The translations under genes and the position numbers were made by a program. This document shows positions 1 to 8,642 of a stretch of 42,329 bases of DNA, piece by piece. The notes beneath the pieces were generated by a model. That model was not told the DNA's origin. It made no database searches and saw nothing but the letters and a program-made list of their open reading frames with translations. The stretch covers positions 1 to 42,329 of the forward strand of contig CADCEW010000034.1 in NCBI GenBank assembly GCA_902800585.1, read 5' to 3'. This DNA comes from an uncultured Prevotellaceae bacterium (GTDB lineage Bacteria > Bacteroidota > Bacteroidia > Bacteroidales > Bacteroidaceae). Each line of letters starts with the position of its first letter. Position 1 is the stretch's first letter.

Positions 1-1
1 G

Positions 2-157
2 TACTTCGCACGTGCCATCTATGACAAGACTTTCGTAGGAACGAAGCAGTTGGCAGACTTCATCCAGACACAGGCCAGTGTGAAGCGAAGTGACGTAGTG
101 GCCGTCCTTGACGAACTCGGTGCTGCGATGAAGCACTTCTTCGAATGTATCATGTGA
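2..157 (+). pseudogene. HU/IHF-like DNA-binding protein, truncated 3' remnant (5' end outside window)
   Basis: The frame is open from base 2 to a TGA at 155-157. Its 51 residues contain KTFVGTKQLADFIQ, VKRSDVVAVLDELGAAMKHFFE, which resemble the N-terminal half of the Bacteroidetes HU-like histone family. In that family the chain normally continues after the KHFFE region into a beta-arm and a basic tail. Here it ends three residues later, and I find no continuation in any frame before the next promoter at about 211. This suggests a 3'-truncated, probably non-functional copy. An unusually short member cannot be excluded because the start lies outside the window. Confidence 0.55.
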
Positions 158-210
158 CAGGTCCCTGACAGATGTGGTCTGTGAAGATCATGCGTTTTTT
201 TATGCGATTT

Positions 211-242
211 TTTGTAGTTCAAAAAAATATTCGTATCTTCGC
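211..242 (+). promoter_or_regulatory. Bacteroidetes-type promoter of the secreted flavodoxin
   Basis: TTTG at 211-214 is followed after 19 nt by TATCTTCG at 234-241, close to the TTTG / TAnnTTTG consensus. It lies about 60 nt upstream of the flavodoxin start. Confidence 0.6.
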
Positions 243-298
243 AGTCGAGTTCGGAGATGAACAAGACTATAAATACATACACTCATAAATAAAAACTG

Positions 299-1108
299 AT
301 GACAAATATGAAGAAACTATTATTATTGATTGCAGTTATGACAGCCGTTACAACAAGTTATGCACAAAAAATGTTGGTGCTCTATTATTCAGAGACTGGT
401 ACTACTAAGACTGTAGCAGAGGAGTTGCAGAAACAACTGAATGCCGACATTGAGAGCATCGAGGCCGTAGAGCCTTATTCAGGTAATTTCCAAGAGACGA
501 TACAACGCGGACAGCGCGAGATGCAGAGTGGCGAATGGCCTGCCATCAAACCCATTCAGAAGAAGATTGCCGACTATGACATCATCTTCCTCGGCTATCC
601 TATCTGGTTCGGCACTTATGCCAACCCTATCGTTACACTCGTCAAAGAGAACGATTTCGCAGGAAAGACGATCGTACCATTCTGCAGTTTTGGCAGCGGC
701 GGACTGAACACTTCAACAGATGCACTGAAGAAAGCACTACCTAAAGCCACTATCAAAGAGGGTTATGGTGTTCGCACGGCACGTGTAGCTGCTGCACCTA
801 AAGAGTTGGACCGTTTCCTGAAAGAGAACGGATACAAAGAAGGAGCCATTGCTCCCCTGCCCGATTACTCAGAGCAGAAGCCTGTTTCTGATGAAGAGAA
901 GGCACTCTTCGATGCCGCCTGCTCCAGTTATCAGTTCCCGCTCGGTACTCCTGAGACAGCAGGAAAGCGCACGACGGACGACAGCATCGACTATAAGTTT
1001 ATTGTGAAGGGCCGTGGCTTTGACGGAGGAGAGTCTACTTCTACCATCTACGTCACCGTAGGAAAAGAGCAAGGTGCCAAGCCTGAGTTTACACAAGTGG
1101 TCCGCTAA
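299..1108 (+). CDS. Exported flavodoxin-like protein
   Basis: The 269-residue protein starts with a signal peptide (a basic MKK, then a hydrophobic LLLLIAVMTAVTTS run ending before AQK). A flavodoxin fold follows: LVLYYSETGTTKTVAEEL is the FMN phosphate-binding loop with S/T-x-T-G-x-T spacing, and DIIFLGYPIWFGTYANP and FCSFGSGG are the flavin-contacting loops. The flavodoxin domain ends near residue 180. A tail of about 90 residues has no fold I recognise. The second ATG (308) gives a cleaner signal peptide than 299. Flavodoxins normally act in the cytosol, so export to the periplasm is notable. The GNAT-like gene starts 15 bp downstream, suggesting co-transcription. The electron donor and partner are unknown. 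Confidence 0.85.
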   Translation: MTNMKKLLLLIAVMTAVTTSYAQKMLVLYYSETGTTKTVAEELQKQLNADIESIEAVEPYSGNFQETIQRGQREMQSGEWPAIKPIQKKIADYDIIFLGYPIWFGTYANPIVTLVKENDFAGKTIVPFCSFGSGGLNTSTDALKKALPKATIKEGYGVRTARVAAAPKELDRFLKENGYKEGAIAPLPDYSEQKPVSDEEKALFDAACSSYQFPLGTPETAGKRTTDDSIDYKFIVKGRGFDGGESTSTIYVTVGKEQGAKPEFTQVVR

Positions 1109-1123
1109 GACAATCCATATCGC

Positions 1124-2107
1124 ATGAGAGAGTTGAAAGTCACTATCTATAACACATCCACTGAGTTGCCTTCCATCTTGGAGGGCAACTATTTCCACAG
1201 CCCTGAACTGATGGAACTCTGTGAGAAGACACCACGCCTGAAGCCTTATATGGCAGTGGTGACGGACGCTGATGGACAGGTAGTGTCTCACATGCTCGCC
1301 ATCATGCGCTACAGGCGTTCGTGGCTTCCACCTTATATATATATGCATGTCAGGGTGATGGGAGAAGGCGTCTATCATCATACGGACGAGGAGTATAACG
1401 AACAGTACCTCTTCGGACTTATGGCTGAAGCCATCACGGAACGTCTGCAAAACCGCAGTCTTTATATCGAATTTAGTCACCTCTCACAGAAAATGTTCGG
1501 TTATAAGGACCTGAAGCGCTTGGGTTACTTCCACGTGAAATGGATGAGCATTCATAACTCGCTGCACTCACGGACACCAGAGGAACGTATCACCGATAAG
1601 CAATTGAGACGCGTAGAAGCAGCTCAGGAGCGTGGGGCTTTCACCAAACTCGTAGAGACGGAAGAGGAGTTCAGGCAGTTCTCTAAACTATTGCGCCGTC
1701 ACAATTGGCTGAAGCCTCGTCGTTACTTGCCTGACGATGCATTCTTCCGAGGAATGATGAAGAGTCAGCGATGCAGACTGTTTATCACAAAATACCATGA
1801 GAAAGTGATTGGATGCTGTGCCTGTGTACATTCCGAAGGCGACCTGTATTTGTGGTACTCTGCCTCGCGCCGAAAGAGTTATCCGATGCTGCATCCCAAT
1901 GCCGTAACTATTTGGAATGCCATCAAAAACGCACATGAGGAGAAGATGGAACATTTCCGTTTCATCGACGTAGGTCTTCCTTTCCGTAAACACCCCTATC
2001 GTGACTTCATCCTGAGTTTTGGAGGCAAAGAGGTTACGGCATACAGATGGTTCCGTATCAGTATCCGTTGGATCAACTCTCTCGCCTCTTGGTGGTGGAG
2101 AGAATGA
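1124..2107 (+). CDS. GNAT/FemAB-like acyltransferase family protein
   Basis: This 327-residue cytosolic protein has no signal peptide. The C-terminal half reads like a GNAT-superfamily domain: CRLFITKYHEKVIGCCACVHSEGDLYLWYSASR is the beta4-beta5 type segment, followed by an FRFIDVGLPFRKHP segment. The N-terminal half (residues 20-140) could be a second, degenerate acyltransferase-like lobe, as in FemAB-type proteins. The substrate cannot be inferred. It follows the flavodoxin by 15 bp and is probably in the same transcript. The last residues (SLASWWWRE) are encoded by a CTCTC...GAGAG inverted stretch at about 2071-2102 resembling the palindromic elements near 34.8 kb, so the very C-terminus may be altered by a repeat. 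Confidence 0.65.
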   Translation: MRELKVTIYNTSTELPSILEGNYFHSPELMELCEKTPRLKPYMAVVTDADGQVVSHMLAIMRYRRSWLPPYIYMHVRVMGEGVYHHTDEEYNEQYLFGLMAEAITERLQNRSLYIEFSHLSQKMFGYKDLKRLGYFHVKWMSIHNSLHSRTPEERITDKQLRRVEAAQERGAFTKLVETEEEFRQFSKLLRRHNWLKPRRYLPDDAFFRGMMKSQRCRLFITKYHEKVIGCCACVHSEGDLYLWYSASRRKSYPMLHPNAVTIWNAIKNAHEEKMEHFRFIDVGLPFRKHPYRDFILSFGGKEVTAYRWFRISIRWINSLASWWWRE

Positions 2108-2152
2108 GGGAGAATTCACAATAAACGGGGAAGTTGTGCGTTATTTATTGTG

Positions 2153-4534
2153 ATGAAATTAAAATACTATATTCTCACTATATCTTTGCTGCTCATGGGT
2201 AGCACGTTGCTTCATGCGCAGTCGTTCACGCTTTCCGGCACTGTCAGTGACGAAGAAGGCAATGCCATTGAATTGGCTACTGTCAGTTGTCTGGAACAAG
2301 GAAAAGTAACGGTAGCAAACCTAAAAGGCGAATACTCACTGACACTGACATCAGCAGACTCTGTCGTCGTGAAATTCTCTATGATTGGCTATCAAACACT
2401 AACCCGTGTACTTCGCAATCCGAGAAGTAAACAACGACTGCTTGTCACCCTACATCCCATGAAGGAACTCGACGAGGTGGTTGTCACAGAGAGACGTCGG
2501 CAGACAACAGGTACAGACCAACTCGATGTCAAGAATATCCAACATACTCCTTCCACGACGGGTAATGCCGTAGAGGAACTGGTGCAGCAACAGGCAGGCG
2601 TATCGAGTCATAACGAGTTATCGAGTCAATACAACGTAAGAGGCGGCTCGTTCGATGAGAACTCTGTCTATCTCAACGGAACAGAAGTCTATCGTCCCTT
2701 GCTTATTCGTAGCGGACAACAGGAAGGACTCTCTGTCATCAATAGTGATATGGTGGAGAAGATTCTATTTTCTTCAGGCGGTTTCGAAGCGAAGTATGGT
2801 GACAAGATGTCGAGTGTACTGGATATCCAATATCGCAAGCCAACCCGTTTAGAGGGTGTTCTGCAAGCATCGCTCTTGGGTGGCAGTGTGTTCCTGGGTT
2901 ATGGCAATAAGAAATTCTCGATGAGTCATGGTTTGCGCTATAAGACCAACCGTTATCTGTTAGGCTCGTTGGAGACAAAAGGTGAATACAAACCGAACTT
3001 CCTCGACTATCAGACCTATATCACATGGCATCCTAACAAACGATGGGACTTGGAGATTATCGGTAATATCTCGGAGAACCATTATAACTTCACACCCAGT
3101 GACCGTGAGACCTCTTTCGGAACCATGCAAGATGTAAAGTCATTCAAGGTCTATTTCGACGGACAGGAGAAAGATATCTTCCGCACGCTCTTCGGGACAG
3201 CGTCTATCACCTACCATCCTACGGAGATGACACACGTGAAGTTACAGGCAGCTGCTTTCCATACCAAAGAACAGGAAACCTATGATATCCAAGGACAGTA
3301 TTGGTTGGACGACACACAAACAACGGAGAACTTAGGGGTGGGAACATATATGGAACATGCCCGCAACTACCTCACCGCCAATGTAGAGAATATCAAACTG
3401 ACCGTCAACCACAAGACAAAAAGACACGACTTGGAAGGCGGCATCACCATGAAATGGGAGGAGATTAAGGAGGATGCCCGAGAGTATGAGATGCGCGATT
3501 CCAGTGGCTACAGTATTCCGCATAAACCAGACCGACTAGATCTCATTTACTCACTCGACTCGAAAAACAAGATATCCTCTACCCGACTGGAGGCTTACCT
3601 GCAAGATACCTACCGTTTTCAGACAGGTTCTGCCGAGAAACCTAACCTGTGGACCCTGAACTTTGGTGTGAGACTTGCCAACTGGAGTTATAACAAAGAG
3701 ACGATTATTTCACCACGAGTCTCACTCGCCCTGACTCCTGGTTTTAATGAAAACATGACATTCCGCCTCTCTACTGGTATCTACTATCAAGCTCCCTTCT
3801 ATAAAGAACTGCGTGACACAACTACTATCAACGGAAAAACCATTGTCACCCTGAATGAAGATATCAAGAGCCAACGGTCCATCCATATCGTGGGAGCCTT
3901 CGACTACCGTTTCCGATTGGCTGACCGTCCCTTCCGATTCACGGCAGAGGCGTATTATAAAATCTTAAACAACCTCGTTCCGTATAATGTACAAAATATG
4001 AAAGTGGTGTACTACGGACAGAATATGGCGAAAGGTTATGCGGCTGGTATTGACCTGAAACTCTACGGAGAGTTTGTGCCTGGCACTGACTCTTGGTTGA
4101 CTTTCTCGATTATGAGTACGCGTCAGACTATCAATGGTATCAGGGTTCCACTACCTACCGACCAAAGATGGGGCGTTAATCTACACTTCACCGACTACTT
4201 CCCTGGTACGGATCGATGGAAGATGGCACTGAAACTTGCCTTTGCAGACGGTCTTCCCTTCGGTGCTCCACACCGTGGATTGGAATACCAACAGTTCCGT
4301 GCCCCTGCATATAAGCGTGTAGATATCGGAATGAGTTACCTTGCCTATCGTCATGAGGATCGTTCTTCCTTCGGTATCAGAAGGGTTTGGTTGGGTATTG
4401 ACGGACTGAATATCTTCGGTATCTCCAATGTCAACAGTTACTATTGGGTAACCGATGTCACCAACAAACAATTTGCCGTTCCAAATTACCTGACCGGTAG
4501 ACAAATCAACGGAAAGGTTATTGTCGAGTTTTAA
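2153..4534 (+). CDS. TonB-dependent outer-membrane receptor with carboxypeptidase-regulatory-like N-domain
   Basis: About 793 residues. A signal peptide ending at HAQ leads to a CarboxypepD_reg-like domain (FTLSGTVSDEEGNAIELATV, residues about 25-110). A plug domain follows with the TonB-linked pattern (ELDEVVVTERR, QYNVRGGSFDENSVYLNG), then a long beta-barrel ending in the typical aromatic C-terminus (GKVIVEF). The plug plus NTD layout is that of Bacteroidetes TonB receptors. No SusD partner follows, so a glycan-uptake (PUL) role is not supported; metal, vitamin or peptide uptake are all possible. A GTG lies directly before this ATG; the ATG at 2153 begins the signal peptide and was chosen. 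Confidence 0.88.
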   Translation: MKLKYYILTISLLLMGSTLLHAQSFTLSGTVSDEEGNAIELATVSCLEQGKVTVANLKGEYSLTLTSADSVVVKFSMIGYQTLTRVLRNPRSKQRLLVTLHPMKELDEVVVTERRRQTTGTDQLDVKNIQHTPSTTGNAVEELVQQQAGVSSHNELSSQYNVRGGSFDENSVYLNGTEVYRPLLIRSGQQEGLSVINSDMVEKILFSSGGFEAKYGDKMSSVLDIQYRKPTRLEGVLQASLLGGSVFLGYGNKKFSMSHGLRYKTNRYLLGSLETKGEYKPNFLDYQTYITWHPNKRWDLEIIGNISENHYNFTPSDRETSFGTMQDVKSFKVYFDGQEKDIFRTLFGTASITYHPTEMTHVKLQAAAFHTKEQETYDIQGQYWLDDTQTTENLGVGTYMEHARNYLTANVENIKLTVNHKTKRHDLEGGITMKWEEIKEDAREYEMRDSSGYSIPHKPDRLDLIYSLDSKNKISSTRLEAYLQDTYRFQTGSAEKPNLWTLNFGVRLANWSYNKETIISPRVSLALTPGFNENMTFRLSTGIYYQAPFYKELRDTTTINGKTIVTLNEDIKSQRSIHIVGAFDYRFRLADRPFRFTAEAYYKILNNLVPYNVQNMKVVYYGQNMAKGYAAGIDLKLYGEFVPGTDSWLTFSIMSTRQTINGIRVPLPTDQRWGVNLHFTDYFPGTDRWKMALKLAFADGLPFGAPHRGLEYQQFRAPAYKRVDIGMSYLAYRHEDRSSFGIRRVWLGIDGLNIFGISNVNSYYWVTDVTNKQFAVPNYLTGRQINGKVIVEF

Positions 4535-4583
4535 TAATCTTTAATTCTCTATCGTCAATTACCGTTTATCCATTATTATTTTG

Positions 4584-4592
4584 TAACTTTGC
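4584..4592 (+). promoter_or_regulatory. -7 promoter element of the methylmalonyl-CoA operon
   Basis: TAACTTTGC matches the Bacteroidetes TAnnTTTG -7 element and lies 34 nt before the epimerase ATG. No clear TTTG is seen at the expected -33 position. Confidence 0.6.
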
Positions 4593-4625
4593 ACCTTAGT
4601 AATTCTAAACTCAATTTATTAAAAT

Positions 4626-5030
4626 ATGAAAATTTCACACATTGAACATCTGGGCATTGCTGTCCAGAGCATTGAAGAGAGCCTGCCGTACTTCGAAAAC
4701 GTGCTGGGTTTGAAGTGTTATGCCGTTGAAACGGTAGAGGATCAGAAAGTAAAGACCGCCTTCCTGAAGTGTGGTGAGGTAAAACTGGAACTGCTGGAGC
4801 CGACATCTCCTGAGAGTACCATTCAGAAGTGGCTTGACAAGGGTAACAAAGGTGTACATCATGTAGCCTTCTGCGTAGAAGATGGTGTTGCCAACGCACT
4901 TGCTGAAGTCAGCGAGAAGGGTGTCCGTCTGATTGACGAGAAACCTCGCAAGGGTGCCGAGAACCTGAATATCGCCTTCCTGCATCCGAAATCAACAGCA
5001 GGTATATTAACTGAACTTTGTGAACATTAA
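4626..5030 (+). CDS. mce: Methylmalonyl-CoA epimerase
   Basis: A 134-residue single-domain member of the vicinal-oxygen-chelate superfamily, the usual length for this enzyme. It interconverts (R)- and (S)-methylmalonyl-CoA, the step between methylmalonyl-CoA mutase and decarboxylation or propionyl-CoA formation. Visible family features are IEHLGIAV (His8 as metal ligand), the KLELLEP strand (Glu55), GVHHVAF (His78/79) and the terminal LTELCEH (Glu130). The carboxyltransferase gene starts 8 bp downstream, and the two sit under one promoter. In Prevotella-type metabolism this links succinate to propionate. Confidence 0.95.
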   Translation: MKISHIEHLGIAVQSIEESLPYFENVLGLKCYAVETVEDQKVKTAFLKCGEVKLELLEPTSPESTIQKWLDKGNKGVHHVAFCVEDGVANALAEVSEKGVRLIDEKPRKGAENLNIAFLHPKSTAGILTELCEH

Positions 5031-5037
5031 TATCATT

Positions 5038-6603
5038 ATGAGTAAGCAATTAGAAAAAATCAAACAACTCATCGAGAAGCGTGAACAGGCTCGTCTCGGT
5101 GGTGGTGAGAAAGCAATACAGAAGCAGCACGACAAAGGAAAGTATACTGCACGTGAGCGTATCGAGATGCTGCTTGATCAAGGCTCGTTCGAAGAGTATG
5201 ACATGTTCAAGGAACATCGTTGTCATAACTTCGGCATGGAAAAGAAACAATTCCTCGGTGATGGTGTTGTAGCAGGTAGCGGTACTATTGACGGTCGTCT
5301 GGTATTCATCTTCGCACAGGATTTCACTGTACATGCAGGTTCTCTGTCAGAGACCATGAGTCAGAAAATCTGTAAAGTGATGGATATGGCCATGAAGATG
5401 GGAGCTCCTGTCATTGGTATCAACGACTCTGGTGGTGCCCGTATTCAGGAAGGTATCAACGCCCTTGCTGGCTATGCTGAGATTTTTGAACGTAACATCC
5501 TTGCCTCTGGTGTAATCCCACAGATCAGTGGTATCTTCGGTCCCTGTGCAGGTGGTGCCGTATACTCCCCTGCCCTCACCGACTTCACACTGATGATGGA
5601 AGGTACTTCTTATATGTTCCTCACAGGTCCGAAAGTTGTAAAGACCGTTACTGGCGAGGACATCGACCAAGAGCACCTCGGTGGTGCCAGCGTACATGCA
5701 TCCAAGTCTGGCGTAACACACTTTACTGCCAAGACAGAGGAAGAGGCTGTTGAGATGCTGAAGACCTTATTGAGCTATATTCCATCCAACAATATGGAGT
5801 TGGCTCCACGTAAACAGTGTACAGACCCCATTGACCGTCTGGAGGACTCTCTGAACGAGATTATCCCAGAGAACCCCAACGAGGCATACGATATGTACAA
5901 AGTTATCAGCGCTGTCGTTGACGACAATGAGTTCTTTGAGGTACAGCCTAAGTTTGCAAAGAACATTATTGTAGGCTTTGCACGTTTCAATGGTCAGAGT
6001 GTAGGTATTGTCGCTAATCAGCCATCATGCTATGCAGGTGTACTTGATGTAAACGCTTCTCGTAAGGGTGCCCGTTTCGTACGTTTCTGCGACGCCTTCA
6101 ATATTCCTATCGTATCACTGGTAGACGTTCCTGGATTCTTGCCAGGAACAGGTCAGGAGTACAACGCTGTCATCCTGCATGGAGCCCAGTTGCTGTATGC
6201 ATACGGAGAGGCTACTGTTCCCAAGATTACCGTTACTCTGCGTAAGTCATACGGTGGTTCCCACATTGTGATGGGTTCCAAGCAGTTGCATACTGACCTT
6301 AACTACGCATGGCCATCTGCTGAGATTGCAGTAATGGGTGCCTCTGGTGCTGCAGCTGTTCTCTATGCAAAGGAAGCCAAGGCAAAGAAAGAGGCTGGCG
6401 AGGACGTGAAGGCATTTATCGCTGAGAAGGAGGAAGAGTACAATGAACTTTTCGCTAATCCTTATCAGGCTGCCAAGTACGGTTATATCGATGATGTCAT
6501 CGAGCCTCGTAACACGCGTTTCCGCATCTGCCGTGCACTCGCTCAGTTAGCCACTAAGCGCGACGCACTGCCTGCAAAGAAGCACGGTAATATTCCTATG
6601 TAA
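5038..6603 (+). CDS. mmdA: Acyl-CoA carboxyltransferase (methylmalonyl-CoA decarboxylase alpha / propionyl-CoA carboxylase beta type)
   Basis: 521 residues, the usual length for a biotin-dependent acyl-CoA carboxyltransferase. It moves a carboxyl group between methylmalonyl-CoA or propionyl-CoA and carrier-bound biotin. It contains [11 protein letters not shown] and GGAVYSPAL in the N-lobe and [13 protein letters not shown] and [10 protein letters not shown] in the C-lobe. The frame is open from 5020, but ATG 5038 ([11 protein letters not shown]) matches the normal start of the family. It is followed by a 49-aa gene and the biotin carrier. The membrane beta subunit (OadB/MmdB), needed for a sodium-pumping decarboxylase, is not in this window, so the direction of the reaction cannot be settled here. 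Confidence 0.93.
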   Translation: MSKQLEKIKQLIEKREQARLGGGEKAIQKQHDKGKYTARERIEMLLDQGSFEEYDMFKEHRCHNFGMEKKQFLGDGVVAGSGTIDGRLVFIFAQDFTVHAGSLSETMSQKICKVMDMAMKMGAPVIGINDSGGARIQEGINALAGYAEIFERNILASGVIPQISGIFGPCAGGAVYSPALTDFTLMMEGTSYMFLTGPKVVKTVTGEDIDQEHLGGASVHASKSGVTHFTAKTEEEAVEMLKTLLSYIPSNNMELAPRKQCTDPIDRLEDSLNEIIPENPNEAYDMYKVISAVVDDNEFFEVQPKFAKNIIVGFARFNGQSVGIVANQPSCYAGVLDVNASRKGARFVRFCDAFNIPIVSLVDVPGFLPGTGQEYNAVILHGAQLLYAYGEATVPKITVTLRKSYGGSHIVMGSKQLHTDLNYAWPSAEIAVMGASGAAAVLYAKEAKAKKEAGEDVKAFIAEKEEEYNELFANPYQAAKYGYIDDVIEPRNTRFRICRALAQLATKRDALPAKKHGNIPM

Positions 6604-6615
6604 AAAGTGATGCTT

Positions 6616-6765
6616 ATGAAGAACGAAGTATATGCATCCATCGCAATGGCACTTTACGAGTTCAAGGGGAATAACATCCACGACAAAGAGCCTGGCATCA
6701 TCACGATTCAGGAGAAACATACACAGTGGAACGGTTATGCCCAGACAATGACAGAACATCCATAA
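6616..6765 (+). CDS. Small protein between mmdA and the biotin carrier
   Basis: A 49-residue reading frame, MKNEVYASIAMALYEF...TMTEHP, fills the gap between the carboxyltransferase and the biotin carrier, with only 12 bp on each side. An ATG at 6610 would add MLM-. It has no membrane segment, so it is not an OadG/MmdD-type gamma subunit. The position inside a tight operon and the amphipathic N-terminus (YASIAMALYEF) suggest a real gene, possibly an accessory subunit. I do not recognise a function. Confidence 0.6.
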   Translation: MKNEVYASIAMALYEFKGNNIHDKEPGIITIQEKHTQWNGYAQTMTEHP

Positions 6766-6777
6766 ATAAACATTACT

Positions 6778-7212
6778 ATGAAAAAGGAATATAAATATAC
6801 CATTAATGGTAACCAATATGAGGTAATCATTGGCGATATCGCCGAAAACACAGCCACTGTCACCGTGAATGGTGAGGAGTACAAAGTGGAAATGGAACCA
6901 GAGCCCGTAGAGGAGAAAAAGGTAGTGGTTCGCAAGCCTGTTGCAGCAGAAAGCTCAGATAATTCTGAGAACTCCGAGGCTACTGCCAATATCAATACGA
7001 ACAATGCTATCAAGGCTCCCCTTCCTGGTGTCATCACAGAAATCTGTGTCAATGTCGGTGACGAAGTCAATGCTGGTGATACGGTTCTCGTTTTGGAGGC
7101 CATGAAGATGGCTAACAATATCGAAGCTGAGAAGGCTGGAAAGATTACCGCTATCTGTGTAAAACCCGGACAGACCGTCATGGAAGACGATGCACTGGTG
7201 GTTATCGAATAA
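6778..7212 (+). CDS. mmdC: Biotin carboxyl carrier protein of the methylmalonyl-CoA carboxyltransferase
   Basis: 144 residues. The N-terminal part (1-45) is a small beta-rich segment, then a Glu/Val/Asn/Ser-rich linker (about 45-75), then a biotinyl domain from IKAPLPGVI to the end. The biotin site is LEAMKMAN with Lys110 as the biotinylated residue. This layout is that of decarboxylase gamma/delta-type carriers. It carries CO2 between active sites of the complex encoded upstream. The operon ends at a strong hairpin 30 bp downstream. Confidence 0.92.
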   Translation: MKKEYKYTINGNQYEVIIGDIAENTATVTVNGEEYKVEMEPEPVEEKKVVVRKPVAAESSDNSENSEATANINTNNAIKAPLPGVITEICVNVGDEVNAGDTVLVLEAMKMANNIEAEKAGKITAICVKPGQTVMEDDALVVIE

Positions 7213-7240
7213 GCTAATAGTCAATTGCTAATAACTAAAT
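7213..7240. repeat. Degenerate heptamer array (4 units)
   Basis: Four 7-bp units, GCTAATA GTCAATT GCTAATA ACTAAAT, lie directly after the biotin-carrier stop and before the terminator. They belong to the dispersed heptamer class seen at several gene borders in this window. Confidence 0.6.
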
Positions 7241-7241
7241 A

Positions 7242-7271
7242 AATAAGCCGCTCTTTGTTGGGCGGCTTATT
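7242..7271. terminator. Bidirectional terminator between mmdC and panD
   Basis: A perfect 10-bp stem AATAAGCCGC / GCGGCTTATT with a 10-nt loop is followed by TTTG on the plus strand and by a T-rich run on the minus strand. It sits between convergent operons and should stop transcription from both. Confidence 0.85.
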
Positions 7272-7274
7272 TTG

Positions 7275-7619
7275 TTATAGCTTATTTCCTGCTTTCGGGA
7301 ACAACACATGAGGTTTAAATTGTTTTGCTTCCTCAAAGTCCATCATAGCATAAGAGATTATGATTATCACGTCGCCGACCTGTACTCTACGGGCAGCAGC
7401 ACCATTCAGACAAATACAACCGCTACCCCGCTCTCCTTTAATAATATAGGTCTCAAAACGTTCTCCATTGTTGTTGTCCAATACCTGAACCTTTTCACCT
7501 GCTATCAAGTTGGCAGCATCCATCAAATCCTCGTCAATGGTAATACTCCCCATATAGTTAAGGTTAGATTCCGTAACTGTGACACAATGGATTTTCGATT
7601 TCAGTACTTCTATCATCAT
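7275..7619 (-). CDS. panD: Aspartate 1-decarboxylase
   Basis: 114 residues, close to family length. It is the pyruvoyl enzyme that makes beta-alanine from aspartate for pantothenate. The self-cleavage site is visible as YMGSITID: Gly24-Ser25 counted from the first Met, matching the E. coli numbering. Other family features are the basic N-terminal strand ([13 protein letters not shown]) and the [16 protein letters not shown] segment. Its start overlaps the panC stop (7616-7618), so the two are translationally coupled. No panB is in the window. Confidence 0.95.
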   Translation of the reverse strand: MMIEVLKSKIHCVTVTESNLNYMGSITIDEDLMDAANLIAGEKVQVLDNNNGERFETYIIKGERGSGCICLNGAAARRVQVGDVIIIISYAMMDFEEAKQFKPHVLFPKAGNKL

Positions 7620-8470
7620 ACCTCTTTATATTTTATATGGTCAATTAAACGAATTGGAGTCTTACCACAATAGACAGTAATACACCCAACTACATAGGGA
7701 GAATCCTCCCAATTATTGATATCTTGTAAGGTGTTCCCATCTACAATAGAGAAGTACTCGACATCTAAGCCATCTACACTATTTATATCTTCAACAACCT
7801 TATCGTGCGTCTCCTTAACAGTATGATTCTTAGCATATTTCACACTTCCTTTTAATGCTTTATAGATGGTCGGTGCAATTGCTCTCTCCTCTGGAGCCAA
7901 CAACGTATTACGAGAACTCTTTGCCAGTCCGTCCTTATCTCTAACAATGTCACACTCCACTATCTGAACATGAATACCAAGATGGCGAACCATTGCTTTC
8001 ACGACAGCAATCTGCTGCCAGTCTTTTTCTCCGAAATAAGCACGAGTGGGTTTTACGATATAGAACAAACGACTTACCACTTGACAGACACCATTGAAAT
8101 GTCCGGGACGATGCGCACCTTCCATCACTGTAGAAACTGGAGGATACTCAAACTGACGAGTATCAGGCACTGGATACATCTCTTCTACTGAAGGAGCCAG
8201 AACATAATCGGCACCACATTTTTCCAACAGTTCACAATCTGCATCCAATGTACGGGGATAATTTTTTAAGTCATTCTTGTCGTTAAACTGTGTCGGATTG
8301 ACAAATACAGAAACTACCGTTATCCCGTTCTCTTTCACACTACGTTTTACCAATGAGGCATGTCCTTCATGGAGTGCTCCCATGGTAGGCACAAAACCTA
8401 TTTCTTTTCCTTGCTTGCGATCTTCAAAAAGTTGATTCTGAAGGTCTACAATCCTATTGAATACTTTCAT
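7616..8470 (-). CDS. panC: Pantothenate synthetase
   Basis: 284 residues from [11 protein letters not shown], matching the E. coli enzyme length. It joins pantoate and beta-alanine with ATP. It shows the nucleotidyltransferase signatures: [17 protein letters not shown] (HIGH-like) and [11 protein letters not shown] (KMSKS-like), plus [13 protein letters not shown]. The frame continues upstream to 8542, but that extension (MIFFPYL...) is unlike the family, so the start at 8470 is preferred. panC and panD overlap by 4 bp and together supply the last steps of pantothenate synthesis. The gene is divergent from the glycogen-synthase-like gene, as in other Bacteroidales. Confidence 0.95.
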   Translation of the reverse strand: MKVFNRIVDLQNQLFEDRKQGKEIGFVPTMGALHEGHASLVKRSVKENGITVVSVFVNPTQFNDKNDLKNYPRTLDADCELLEKCGADYVLAPSVEEMYPVPDTRQFEYPPVSTVMEGAHRPGHFNGVCQVVSRLFYIVKPTRAYFGEKDWQQIAVVKAMVRHLGIHVQIVECDIVRDKDGLAKSSRNTLLAPEERAIAPTIYKALKGSVKYAKNHTVKETHDKVVEDINSVDGLDVEYFSIVDGNTLQDINNWEDSPYVVGCITVYCGKTPIRLIDHIKYKEV

Positions 8471-8614
8471 CTTTATCTGGTTCGTATATACAAATCGGGT
8501 GCAAAATAACAACATTTTTATCAAATAAGGAAAAAATATCATAAAAATATGCCAAATTCGTGACTAAAAATCCTTAAATATGCACGATTCTGCGCTTTTG
8601 TGAATTATTTTTCG

Positions 8615-8623
8615 TACCTTTGC
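8615..8623 (+). promoter_or_regulatory. -7 promoter element of the glycogen-synthase-like / DUF4270 operon
   Basis: TACCTTTGC is a consensus Bacteroidetes -7 element, 19 nt before the ATG at 8643. No TTTG is found at the ideal -33 spacing; a TTTTG at 8596-8600 is too close. Confidence 0.6.
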
Positions 8624-8642
8624 AGTGCTAAAAAATATCGAT

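Noticed and set aside
2150..2155. GTG start of the TonB receptor
   Set aside because: The adjacent ATG at 2153 gives the same signal peptide and is the more usual start.
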